Part shown: piece by piece, positions 49,244 through 57,061 of the stretch
How the letters are laid out: each line of letters starts with the position of its first letter
Position numbering within the stretch: position 1 is the stretch's first letter
Origin: an uncultured Bacteroidales bacterium
GTDB lineage: Bacteria > Bacteroidota > Bacteroidia > Bacteroidales > Muribaculaceae
DNA length: 63,314 bases
Assembly (NCBI GenBank): GCA_902776955.1
Contig: CACYSG010000030.1
Coordinates: forward strand, 1 to 63,314
Reading direction: 5' to 3'
Notes under the pieces: model-generated
Database searches by the model: none
What the model was told of the DNA's origin: nothing
Seen by the model: only the letters and a program-made list of their open reading frames with translations
Translations under genes and position numbers: made by a program

Positions 49244-50275
49244 ATGGATGACAGACGACAAATGACGATGAAGGATATCGCCCGCGAGTTAGGCGTATCG
49301 GTTGCAACCGTTTCACGCGCATTGAGTGATAGTCCGAGTATCTCGCGCGAGCGCCGTCAGGCTATACAGCAATTTGCCCGCGAACACAACTATTTCCCTA
49401 ACGTGATTGCCGAACAGCTGCGTCACAGTCGCCGCAACCCGTCGAGGGCCATCGGCGTGATTGTGCCAGAGTTGGTGCATTACTATTTCTCGACCATCCT
49501 CGACGGTATCGAGAGCGAGGCCTCGGCCAGGGGCTACCACATCATCGTGGCCAAGAGCAACGAGAGCTACGACCGCGAGGTACAGATATGTGAAGCGATG
49601 CTCAAGAACAAGGTGTGCGGCATCATCGTGTCGCAAGCCAAGAACACCGAGCGCTATGACCACTTCCTGCACCTCGAGGCTGCCGGCGTGCCACTGGTGT
49701 TCTACGACCGCATCTGTCCGGCCCTGAATGCCAGCCGTGTGGTCGTCGACGACTACATGGGCACGATGAACGCGGTGTCCCATCTCCTGGAGACGGGATG
49801 CAAGCGCGTCGCCTTCTACGGTGCCCCGATGAACATGGAAATCGCCAAGAACAGGTTCAACGGCTACCGTGACGCCATCTACAAGCACGGCCTGGAACTT
49901 GACGAGTCGCTGGTGCGCATCTGCGACAACCGCGCCGATGCCGAGCGCATCACGCCCGCCATGATGCGCATGGAAGGACGCCCCGACGCCTTCTTTGCCG
50001 TCAACGATGAGACCGCCATCGGCATCCTCTCGGTCATCAAGCGTCTGGGGTACTCCATCCCCGAGGAGGTGAGCATCTGCGGCTTTACCAACGGTTACCG
50101 TGCCACCGTGTGCGAACCCATGCTCACGAGCGTCGAGCAACGCGGCTCCCAGGTCGGCAAAGAGGCCGCCGACATCCTCATCGGCCTCGTCGAGGGCACC
50201 CTCGCCCGTGACCGCGCCGAGAAACGCATCGTCAAGACCCGCCTCGTCCTCCGCGGCACCACCCGCCACCCCTAA
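49244..50275 (+). CDS. LacI-family transcriptional regulator of the starch regulon
   Basis: A 343-residue regulator started at ATG 49244 (MDDRRQMTMKDIARELGVSV). The LacI helix-turn-helix TMKDIARELGVSVATVSRAL and hinge region occupy residues 8-60. The periplasmic-binding-protein-like effector domain follows, with IGVIVPELVHYYFSTILDGI, FYGAPMNMEIAKNRFNGY, AFFAVNDETAIGILSVIK and a GFTNGYRA / TSVEQRGSQVGKEAAD end. It is divergent from susC. The DNA site it would recognise, TGCAAnCGnTTGCA, has the LacI-type central CG and recurs at three operons. The effector is probably maltose or a maltooligosaccharide (inference). No SusR-type regulator is present in the window. Confidence 0.92.
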   Translation: MDDRRQMTMKDIARELGVSVATVSRALSDSPSISRERRQAIQQFAREHNYFPNVIAEQLRHSRRNPSRAIGVIVPELVHYYFSTILDGIESEASARGYHIIVAKSNESYDREVQICEAMLKNKVCGIIVSQAKNTERYDHFLHLEAAGVPLVFYDRICPALNASRVVVDDYMGTMNAVSHLLETGCKRVAFYGAPMNMEIAKNRFNGYRDAIYKHGLELDESLVRICDNRADAERITPAMMRMEGRPDAFFAVNDETAIGILSVIKRLGYSIPEEVSICGFTNGYRATVCEPMLTSVEQRGSQVGKEAADILIGLVEGTLARDRAEKRIVKTRLVLRGTTRHP

Positions 50276-50316
50276 AAACTATTTTAAAACAAGAAATACA
50301 AAAAATACAATTAATA

Positions 50317-50754
50317 ATGATTGATATCCACAAGTTAAAAGAGCACGTTTATGACGTCGTGGGGGCACTTTATGAGGTCCATAAGGAACTAGGTGCGGGA
50401 CTTAATGAATACTGCTATCAAGAGGGATTGCAGATTCAGCTTGAGGAGTCTCAAATCCCTTATAAAAAAGAACTTACTTTTTATCCTAAATATCATGGGC
50501 AACAGATGAAGACCCACTATCGCGTTGACTTTCTTTGCAAAGAAGATATCATCCTTGAATGCAAGTCTGTTGAACAATTAAACAACAACCATCGGGCTCA
50601 GTTGTTCAATTACATGAGATTACTCAATCTTCCATGTGGAATTCTTGTTAACTTTGCTCCCAAGAATATTGATATCCAGCGTTTTTTCTTTGATTCAGAG
50701 AAACGAGATATCATTGATGTATACGGACGTTTAGTCCATAAATACAGAAGCTAA
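50317..50754 (+). CDS. GxxExxY-type protein (PD-(D/E)XK-like fold)
   Basis: A 145-residue protein with the family hallmark GLNEYCY (G-x-x-E-x-x-Y) near residue 29, then VDFLCKEDIILECKSVEQL, where D, E and K match the D…ExK core of the PD-(D/E)XK nuclease fold, and HRAQLFNYMRLLNLPCGILVNF. GxxExxY proteins are widespread in Bacteroidetes and their function is unknown; a nuclease or RNA-related role is only suggested by the fold. Base composition is clearly more AT-rich than the neighbours lacI and the phosphatase gene, which suggests horizontal acquisition. Single gene, 41 nt after lacI. Confidence 0.82.
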   Translation: MIDIHKLKEHVYDVVGALYEVHKELGAGLNEYCYQEGLQIQLEESQIPYKKELTFYPKYHGQQMKTHYRVDFLCKEDIILECKSVEQLNNNHRAQLFNYMRLLNLPCGILVNFAPKNIDIQRFFFDSEKRDIIDVYGRLVHKYRS

Positions 50755-50833
50755 TTGTCCATGAGATTTATGATTTGTACTTCTTGTATTTCTTGTTTTC
50801 ATTAATTAAGAACCTATCAATATTGTTTTTCAA

Positions 50834-52294
50834 ATGAAATATATTAAGAGATTTTTTGTTGTGGTGATGGCGGCTGTGGCTTTGTGCGCGGCGGCCCAGG
50901 TGGAGAGGCCCAAGTTGATTGTGGGCCTGGTTGTGGACCAGATGAGGTGGGACTACCTCTATAATTACCAGTGGGGAGAGGGCGGTTTCAAGACCCTGCT
51001 CACCGACGGTTACCTGTGCAACAACACCATCATCGACTATGTGCCCACGGTCACCGCCGCGGGGCACGCCAGCATCTACACGGGCACGACGCCCGCCTTT
51101 CACGGCATCGCCGGCAACAACTTCTTGCTCAACGGCAAGAACGTCACCAGCGTGCAGGACGACAGTGAACGCGCCGTCGGCGGTAACGAGAAAACCCGGG
51201 GCAAGTCGCCGCGCAACCTCATTACTACCACCATTGCCGACCAGCTGCAGCTAGCCACCAACTTCAAGAGCCGTGCCGTGGGCATCGCCCTCAAGGACCG
51301 TGCCGCCATCCTCCCCGCCGGACATCATCCCGTGGGGGCCTACTGGTTTGACGGCAACAGCAAGTCGTTCGTTACCAGCACCTACTACCGCGACAAACTG
51401 CCCAAGTGGGTCAGCGACTTCAACAAGCGCCACCGCGACGAACTCGCCAGCGATGTGTATAACCTGCCCGTGGGCACTACCCTCACCTTTGCCATGGCCG
51501 AGCAGGCACTCATCAACGAAGGTCTGGGGCAAGGCGAGGCTACCGATCTGCTCGCCATCAGCGTTTCCAACACCGACATGTGCGCCCACTACTACGGCAC
51601 CCATTCGCCCAAGGTGGACTCCATCTACCAGCAGCTGGATAAGGAAATTGCCCATTTCATCGAACTTTTGGACGCACGCATCGGCCGCGGCAACTACCTG
51701 CTGTTCCTCAGTGCCGACCACGGTGGCACCCACAGTTATCCCCGCATGACCTCTCACGGCCTGCCCAGCGGCTGCTGGCATAACCCCGACGCCCTCATCG
51801 CCGCCAACAAGCTGCTTGAGGACCAGTTCGGTGTCAAGAACCTTATCAAGGACGAGATGGAATACACCTTCTGCCTCAACCACGAGGCCATCGACAGCGC
51901 CCGTCTGAACTATGACGAGGTCATCAAAGCCGCTTGCCAAGCCCTCGAGCAACCCGAGGAGATTCAGTGGGCCATCGACGTTTCCCGTATCGATACCTAC
52001 CCCATCCCCACCATCCTCAAGGAACGCATCAAGCTCGGCTACTTCCCCGAGCGCAGCGGTGAGATCTACATCGTTCCCCGCACCGGCGTGTATGCCGGCA
52101 AGAAAGAGTGGGCAGCCTCTAACCACGGCTCCTGGAGCCAGAGCGACTCCCACATCCCCCTCATCTTCATGGGATGGCACATCACCCCCGGCGAGACCAA
52201 CCGTCTCACCCACATGACCGACATCGCCGCCACCGTGTGTGCGATGCTCCACATCCAGGCTCCCAACGGCGCCATCGGCACCCCGATTTTCTAG
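50834..52294 (+). CDS. Exported alkaline phosphatase/phosphodiesterase superfamily protein (PafA-like)
   Basis: A 486-residue protein with signal peptide MKYIKRFFVVVMAAVALCAAA. Alkaline phosphatase superfamily residues are visible: VGLVVDQMRWDYL (metal Asp near residue 35), PTVTAAGHASIYTG (Thr nucleophile and conserved GHAS), SVSNTDMCAHYYG, FLSADHGGTHSY, and SNHGSWSQSDSHIPLIF. The Thr nucleophile and overall plan match PafA, the Ca-independent Bacteroidetes phosphatase of the periplasm that releases phosphate from many monoesters. The length is slightly short relative to about 540 residues in Elizabethkingia PafA. Single gene. Confidence 0.86.
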   Translation: MKYIKRFFVVVMAAVALCAAAQVERPKLIVGLVVDQMRWDYLYNYQWGEGGFKTLLTDGYLCNNTIIDYVPTVTAAGHASIYTGTTPAFHGIAGNNFLLNGKNVTSVQDDSERAVGGNEKTRGKSPRNLITTTIADQLQLATNFKSRAVGIALKDRAAILPAGHHPVGAYWFDGNSKSFVTSTYYRDKLPKWVSDFNKRHRDELASDVYNLPVGTTLTFAMAEQALINEGLGQGEATDLLAISVSNTDMCAHYYGTHSPKVDSIYQQLDKEIAHFIELLDARIGRGNYLLFLSADHGGTHSYPRMTSHGLPSGCWHNPDALIAANKLLEDQFGVKNLIKDEMEYTFCLNHEAIDSARLNYDEVIKAACQALEQPEEIQWAIDVSRIDTYPIPTILKERIKLGYFPERSGEIYIVPRTGVYAGKKEWAASNHGSWSQSDSHIPLIFMGWHITPGETNRLTHMTDIAATVCAMLHIQAPNGAIGTPIF

Positions 52295-52324
52295 CCCGAG
52301 GAGGAAAAATAATTGCCGCGCCAT

Positions 52325-52356
52325 GTTGGATTGTCGCAGGAAAAGTATTATCTTTG
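52325..52356 (+). promoter_or_regulatory. Promoter of dnaX
   Basis: GTTG (52325-52328), a 20-nt spacer, TATCTTTG (52349-52356). Perfect -7, one mismatch at -33. The ATG is 32 nt downstream. Confidence 0.68.
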
Positions 52357-52388
52357 CAGATTAGACAAACAGACCGTTTTATAATCCA

Positions 52389-54179
52389 ATGAGTGACAAA
52401 TATATCGTATCGGCCCGCAAATACAGGCCCTCGACGTTCCGCAGCGTGGTGGGACAGCAATCGTTGACCCACACCCTCAAGACCGCCATCGCCAGCGGAA
52501 GGTTGGCGCATGCCTACCTCTTCTGCGGCCCGCGCGGCGTGGGCAAGACGACCTGCGCGCGCATCTTCGCCAAGACCATCAACTGCGAGCATCCCACGCC
52601 CGAGGGCGAGGCTTGCAACGAGTGCCCGTCGTGCAAGGCGTTCAACGAGCAGCGTTCCTACAACATCAACGAACTCGATGCGGCGTCCAACAACAGCGTG
52701 GACAACATTCGCGACCTCACCGACCAGGTACGCATCCCGCCCCAGACGGGCCGCTACCGCGTGTTCATCATCGACGAGGTCCACATGCTCTCCCAGGCCG
52801 CCTTCAACGCCTTCCTCAAGACGCTCGAGGAGCCGCCCGAATATGCCATCTTCATCCTCGCCACCACCGAGAAGCAGAAGGTCATCCCCACCATCCTGTC
52901 GCGCTGCCAGATCTATGACTTCGCACGCATCACCGTGCCCGACATCGTGCAGCAGCTCCAGTACGTCTGTGAGCAGGAGAGCATCGAGGCCGAACCCGCC
53001 GCACTCAACGTCATTGCCCAGAAGGCCGACGGCGCCATGCGTGACGCCCTGTCGATCTTCGACCAGGTGGCCGCCTCGACCCAGGGGCACATCACCTATC
53101 AGAGCGCACTTGACAACCTCAACGTGCTCGATTATGACTACTACTTCAGGCTCGTGGACACCTTCCTGAGGGGTGACGTCATGCAGTCCCTACTCATTTA
53201 CAAGGAAATACGCGACAAGGGCTTTGACTCGCAATTCTTCATCAACGGCCTGGCGCAACACTTGCGCGACCTGATGGTCGCCAGCACCCCCCAAACGCGC
53301 AAATTGCTTGAGATGAACGACGAGGTGGCACAACAATACGGCGAACAGAGCGCCAAACTCTCTCCTGCGTTCTATTACCGCGCGCTTGACCTGTGCAACA
53401 CCTGCGACCTGAATTACCGCAATGCGAGCAGCAAACAGCTACTCGTGGAATTGACACTGATCAAGCTGTGCCAATTGGTGACTCCGCAGCCCCAGCAGGC
53501 CGCCCAGCCGCCTATCCAGAAGATAGCTGCCGCCCCTACTCAGGCCCAGCAGGCACCTCCCGCTCAGGCCACCCAGCAGCCCCGCGCCGCGGCGCCACAA
53601 CCGCAACAACCCGCGGCTGCTGCCCAGCCACCCCACCCTGCCCAGGCCCAGCAGCCTGCCGCACGCCCCGCTCAGCCGGCTCAGCCGTCAGCTGCAGGCC
53701 GCCCGATGCCCCGTGCCGTCGGCAATGCGCCACGCATCATGGTGAATGTGGCCAATCAGCCTACACCTCAGCAGCAGGAGGCCGCTAACGCCCCGGCAGC
53801 ACAGCAGCGCACCGAACAATTCACTGCCGACCAGCTGCAGGCGGCATGGCAACGCTATATCGACGAGCACCCTCAAGAGAGGGCCCTGGTCACGACGATG
53901 TCCTACTCTCTGCCCCAACCCGGCGATAATGCCGAGCACTATGTCATGATGGTCGGCAGTCCCACCGAGCAGAAGAATGTCGAGGAGCACAAGACCGCCT
54001 TGATGGCCTTCCTGTGCGACTCGCTCAAGAACGACCGGCTCGTCCTTGACGTGAAAGTCAGCGAGGAACCCATCGATACGCCTAAAATCCTCTCCCCCCG
54101 CGAAGTCGTTGAGCAAATCAAGCAGAACAACCCCAACTTCATCCAGTTCATCAAAGACTTCGACCTAGGCCTCGCCTGA
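52389..54179 (+). CDS. dnaX: DNA polymerase III subunit gamma/tau
   Basis: A 596-residue clamp-loader subunit. AAA+ features are RKYRPSTFRSVVGQQSLTHT, Walker A GPRGVGKTTCARIFAKT, a zinc module with four cysteines (CEHP…EACNECPSC), Walker B VFIIDEVHMLS, sensor 1 ILATTEKQKVIPTILSRC and sensor 2 DGAMRDALSIFDQ. The clamp-loader C-domain runs to about residue 360. A long linker of about 100 residues made almost only of A, Q and P follows, then a smaller C-terminal domain (about 475-596) for polymerase/helicase contacts. No A-rich frameshift site was noticed near the domain boundary, so only the full-length form is predicted. Confidence 0.95.
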   Translation: MSDKYIVSARKYRPSTFRSVVGQQSLTHTLKTAIASGRLAHAYLFCGPRGVGKTTCARIFAKTINCEHPTPEGEACNECPSCKAFNEQRSYNINELDAASNNSVDNIRDLTDQVRIPPQTGRYRVFIIDEVHMLSQAAFNAFLKTLEEPPEYAIFILATTEKQKVIPTILSRCQIYDFARITVPDIVQQLQYVCEQESIEAEPAALNVIAQKADGAMRDALSIFDQVAASTQGHITYQSALDNLNVLDYDYYFRLVDTFLRGDVMQSLLIYKEIRDKGFDSQFFINGLAQHLRDLMVASTPQTRKLLEMNDEVAQQYGEQSAKLSPAFYYRALDLCNTCDLNYRNASSKQLLVELTLIKLCQLVTPQPQQAAQPPIQKIAAAPTQAQQAPPAQATQQPRAAAPQPQQPAAAAQPPHPAQAQQPAARPAQPAQPSAAGRPMPRAVGNAPRIMVNVANQPTPQQQEAANAPAAQQRTEQFTADQLQAAWQRYIDEHPQERALVTTMSYSLPQPGDNAEHYVMMVGSPTEQKNVEEHKTALMAFLCDSLKNDRLVLDVKVSEEPIDTPKILSPREVVEQIKQNNPNFIQFIKDFDLGLA

Positions 54180-54202
54180 CGCCATTTCAAGAACCAAGAA
54201 TC

Positions 54203-54249
54203 ACGCTGGTTTAACGAATTAATTGACGGACAATTCGTTAAACCAGCGT
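54203..54249. repeat. 18-bp perfect hairpin downstream of dnaX
   Basis: ACGCTGGTTTAACGAATT (54203-54220) and AATTCGTTAAACCAGCGT (54232-54249) with an 11-nt loop. No T-run follows, so it is more likely a repeat hairpin or processing/stabilising structure than a classic terminator. Confidence 0.65.
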
Positions 54250-54279
54250 AACTTCAGTGTACAATTCCACCTCATTGTA

Positions 54280-54301
54280 GAGACGCAAAATTTTGCGTCT
54301 C
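54280..54301. repeat. GAGACGCAAAA/TTTTGCGTCTC palindrome, intact copy 3
   Basis: Identical to the 22-bp palindromes at 6925-6946 and 41564-41585. Confidence 0.8.
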
Positions 54302-54331
54302 AAGGTACGGCCTTGGTAATGCCTAACGATG

Positions 54332-54503
54332 GGGTGCGTCATAATTACCACCCAGCAATAAAACCGTGCTATCGCACGGGAAATTAAACAAATTTTTAAA
54401 TTAAAATTGACATTATTATCATAATAATAATTTTATAATTAATTTGCTTAATTTCCCGCCCGCAGGGCGGTTATAGTTCTAGCCTTTGAATTATGACACA
54501 CCC
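54332..54503. mobile_element. 172-bp non-coding element with 15-bp imperfect TIRs
   Basis: GGGTGCGTCATAATT (54332-54346) and AATTATGACACACCC (54489-54503) are inverted with one mismatch. Inside, GGGAAATTAAACAAATT and AATTTGCTTAATTTCCC form a second inverted pair around an AT-rich core, with small hairpins CCGTGCTATCGCACGG and CCGCCCGCAGGGCGG. No open frame and no obvious target duplication. Possibly a MITE or a deletion remnant of an insertion sequence. Confidence 0.6.
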
Positions 54504-54542
54504 TTTACAAGGTCGTTAAATAGCTAACTTGTTGAGAGAAGA

Positions 54543-56474
54543 CTATGGCAGGGAGTTGATGCTTGCGGCCTTGGCGTTAAAGAAGTTGTCGTTGTTGTTC
54601 TTCAACAGGTTATACTCGCCGTGGTTACCCCAGGAAGCCGGTTTGTCCTCGATAGTCATGTCCTCGCCCGTGTCGTTGGTCACGTAGGGCTCAATCCTAC
54701 GTTGCCATGAGCGGATGCGCGCCTGAGAGGATTGACGGTCCATAAAGGCGTTCTTGACATCTATGAGCTCTTTAAGGTAGGCCACATACTTCTGCTTGAA
54801 GTCGTTGAACTTGAGAATTCGCGCAATGAGTCGGTTATTGTCTGAGCCCCACTGCAGCGGATTTTGCCTACCGGCATCCTCCTGCACACCACACCTCAAG
54901 CTGGTTCCCAGCGTGTTATCGTAGTCATAGGGGATGAAGAAGAACTTGTATCCCGTCAATTCCTTGCCGTTGAAGTAGATGTAGTAGTTGTTGGCGTTGT
55001 TCCAGTAGTCGTCCCACATGCCGACGGCGACGTTGACGGCATAGGTGCGCAGCAGCAAGTCGACATCTGTCACTTCTTGAATCCAAGTATAGAATTCATT
55101 GTCGCTGAGGCTGTTGAGCTTATTCATGAAGTCCACCAGCTGGGCGCGGGCGTTCTCAAAGTCGCCGGTCTGGGTCTCGAGCGTATAGGCGTGACGGTCA
55201 TCGCTGTCGTCATCATACCAGATGTCGCCATTCGGGTTGTTGAGGCCCGCGGCGGCATTGCGGCATTTCCACAGGTAGCCATTGCTGGCCCCGAAATGGG
55301 CTTTTCTGTCGGTAAGATAGCGTTTGTCGATGGGCTCCAGCAACTCATACACGCCGAAGTAGGCCTCCTGGCTATCCCCCTCGACATGAACCCACAAGCG
55401 GCAGTAAATATCACGTATGGCGGTCCACACGCCAGCCCTCTTGAACAGTTCGAAGCAGAACATCTCGCGCACATAGGCAGGGTCGTCCTTGAACCACTTG
55501 AGATGCAGTTTGCGCACTCCCTGAATCGTGTGGGCATCGTCATCGACATACTTGCGCAGGTTCACACCAAAGTGGGCGTGGTGCCAGTCGGTGTTGTCGC
55601 GCTGATGCATCTCGCCGTACCACCCCTCGGGGCGGCGGCGGGAGGTATTGCCCTTGAGGCGGATTCCCACGCTGTCGATAACGGTCGTTTCCCCATCCTT
55701 GACGAATGACAAAGCGCCCATGACATACTGCGTCGTGAAAGCGTTGGCATCATACAGGCCGAGCAGTCGGTTCCACTCGTTCAGGCTCACGCTCAGGTGA
55801 ATCTCGGGGATGACATCATTGTCCCAAACGTAGTCATATCCCTCCTTGACGTATGCGGGTACGTAATCCCACAACACCATATTGATGAGCACCGTGACGT
55901 CACTGACATTGACCTCCTTGTCGTGGTTCAGGTCGCTGCGTTGCAGCACATCATAGTTGGCAAAACCGCCCAACATAATGTTAATCAATGCGTTAACGTC
56001 AGAGATATTCTTCTCACCATCACCATTGATGTCGCCTATTTCAATATCAAAGGGGTCAGGTAATTCCGGTTCCTGATACTCGCTGATACCAAAAGTGAGC
56101 GCATTGAGGTTGAACGTGAAGACGTAGTCCTTGCCGCTGCCCGTGAATTTGTAGGAATGGTTGTTGTTGGCCTTCTGCGTCGTGTAAGTGTTGCCGATGG
56201 ATACTTCCTGGCTACCGCCCGATGCCGGGCCGTAACGATAATTGGCGTTAAAGACGTTCCAATCACTGTCCTGGCCGTCGGCAAACACAAACCAGACCGT
56301 TCCGCTGATGTTTGCGGTCAAGGTATATACCCCATTGCCCTGATTGGCCATTTCGACACCCCCGCCTGGATTCCAATCACCAAATGGGGTGTTACCCACC
56401 ATATAGATGGCCGCTTGCGACGGCATGATTGCCATCACAAGCGACACGATTATCATTAAGCAATACTTCTTCAT
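54543..56474 (-). CDS. Secreted CotH-fold protein with internal dockerin
   Basis: A 643-residue protein. Signal peptide MKKYCLMIIVSLVMAIMPSQA; N-terminal starch-binding-like beta domain (IYMVGNTPFGDWNPGGGVEM, about 22-135); two dockerin-like repeats (GDINGDGEKNISDVNALIN and SDLNHDKEVNVSDVTVLIN, about 147-205); CotH domain (about 225-600) with IRLKGNTSRRRPEGW, LHLKWFKDDPAYVREMFC and FIPYDYDNTLGTSL. The YDYDN motif keeps both acidic residues expected for CotH metal/ATP binding, unlike the 32780-34309 protein. Extracellular substrate unknown. It lies 26 nt after a carbonic anhydrase gene on the same strand, so it may be read through from there. Confidence 0.84.
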   Translation of the reverse strand: MKKYCLMIIVSLVMAIMPSQAAIYMVGNTPFGDWNPGGGVEMANQGNGVYTLTANISGTVWFVFADGQDSDWNVFNANYRYGPASGGSQEVSIGNTYTTQKANNNHSYKFTGSGKDYVFTFNLNALTFGISEYQEPELPDPFDIEIGDINGDGEKNISDVNALINIMLGGFANYDVLQRSDLNHDKEVNVSDVTVLINMVLWDYVPAYVKEGYDYVWDNDVIPEIHLSVSLNEWNRLLGLYDANAFTTQYVMGALSFVKDGETTVIDSVGIRLKGNTSRRRPEGWYGEMHQRDNTDWHHAHFGVNLRKYVDDDAHTIQGVRKLHLKWFKDDPAYVREMFCFELFKRAGVWTAIRDIYCRLWVHVEGDSQEAYFGVYELLEPIDKRYLTDRKAHFGASNGYLWKCRNAAAGLNNPNGDIWYDDDSDDRHAYTLETQTGDFENARAQLVDFMNKLNSLSDNEFYTWIQEVTDVDLLLRTYAVNVAVGMWDDYWNNANNYYIYFNGKELTGYKFFFIPYDYDNTLGTSLRCGVQEDAGRQNPLQWGSDNNRLIARILKFNDFKQKYVAYLKELIDVKNAFMDRQSSQARIRSWQRRIEPYVTNDTGEDMTIEDKPASWGNHGEYNLLKNNNDNFFNAKAASINSLP

Positions 56475-56500
56475 CTTGAATTCTGGTTATCTATTGATTA

Positions 56501-57025
56501 TTATTGTTCGTCCTGATCATACCATGTGGAATACATCAGGTAGTTCTTGGCGATTTTCACGTTGATTTCGCTGGCCTGACTGGGGTCAACCATCTTCTTG
56601 AACTTCGCGGGACTACCGGCCCACAACTCGTGAGGACCGATCTTGGTGCCGCCCAGCACGACGCTTCCTGCAGCAACGATGGCACCTTCACCGATTTCGG
56701 CGTGGTCCAGGATGATGCTGCCCATGCCGATGAGGGCCATATCACCGATTTTTGCCCCGTGGACAACCACGTTGTGGCCGATAGAGACATCGTTGCCGAT
56801 TTCGGTCACCGATTTCTCATACAAGGTATGGATCACCGCATTGTCCTGAATGTTCACACGGTTACCGATGGTGATGGTGTTGACATCGCCGCGCAGCACG
56901 GCGCCAAACCAGATGCTGCAATCCCTGCCCATCGTCACGTCACCCACGACGACGGCATTGTCGGCCAAAAAACAATTTTCTCCGATTTTGGGGTCAAAAC
57001 CCCTGACTTTCTTTATAATAGCCAT
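56501..57025 (-). CDS. Gamma-class carbonic anhydrase family protein
   Basis: A 174-residue left-handed beta-helix protein with hexapeptide repeats. The three zinc/iron-binding histidines are visible in NAVIHTLY and SIGHNVVVHGAKIG, and the surrounding residues (RGDVNTITIGNRVNIQDN) are typical of the YrdA/PaaY/CaiE group. It forms trimers in the cytosol. Some members are active carbonic anhydrases and others are of unknown activity. It lies 36 nt downstream of the aminopeptidase gene and 26 nt upstream of the CotH gene, all on the minus strand, probably one transcript, although a functional link is not evident. Confidence 0.9.
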   Translation of the reverse strand: MAIIKKVRGFDPKIGENCFLADNAVVVGDVTMGRDCSIWFGAVLRGDVNTITIGNRVNIQDNAVIHTLYEKSVTEIGNDVSIGHNVVVHGAKIGDMALIGMGSIILDHAEIGEGAIVAAGSVVLGGTKIGPHELWAGSPAKFKKMVDPSQASEINVKIAKNYLMYSTWYDQDEQ

Positions 57026-57061
57026 TTTCTTTTACTAGTTTAGAGTTTAAAGGTTAAAGGG

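Noticed and set aside
53460-53760. Programmed frameshift in dnaX making a short gamma form
   Set aside because: No A-rich slippery run or following stem was seen near the domain border.
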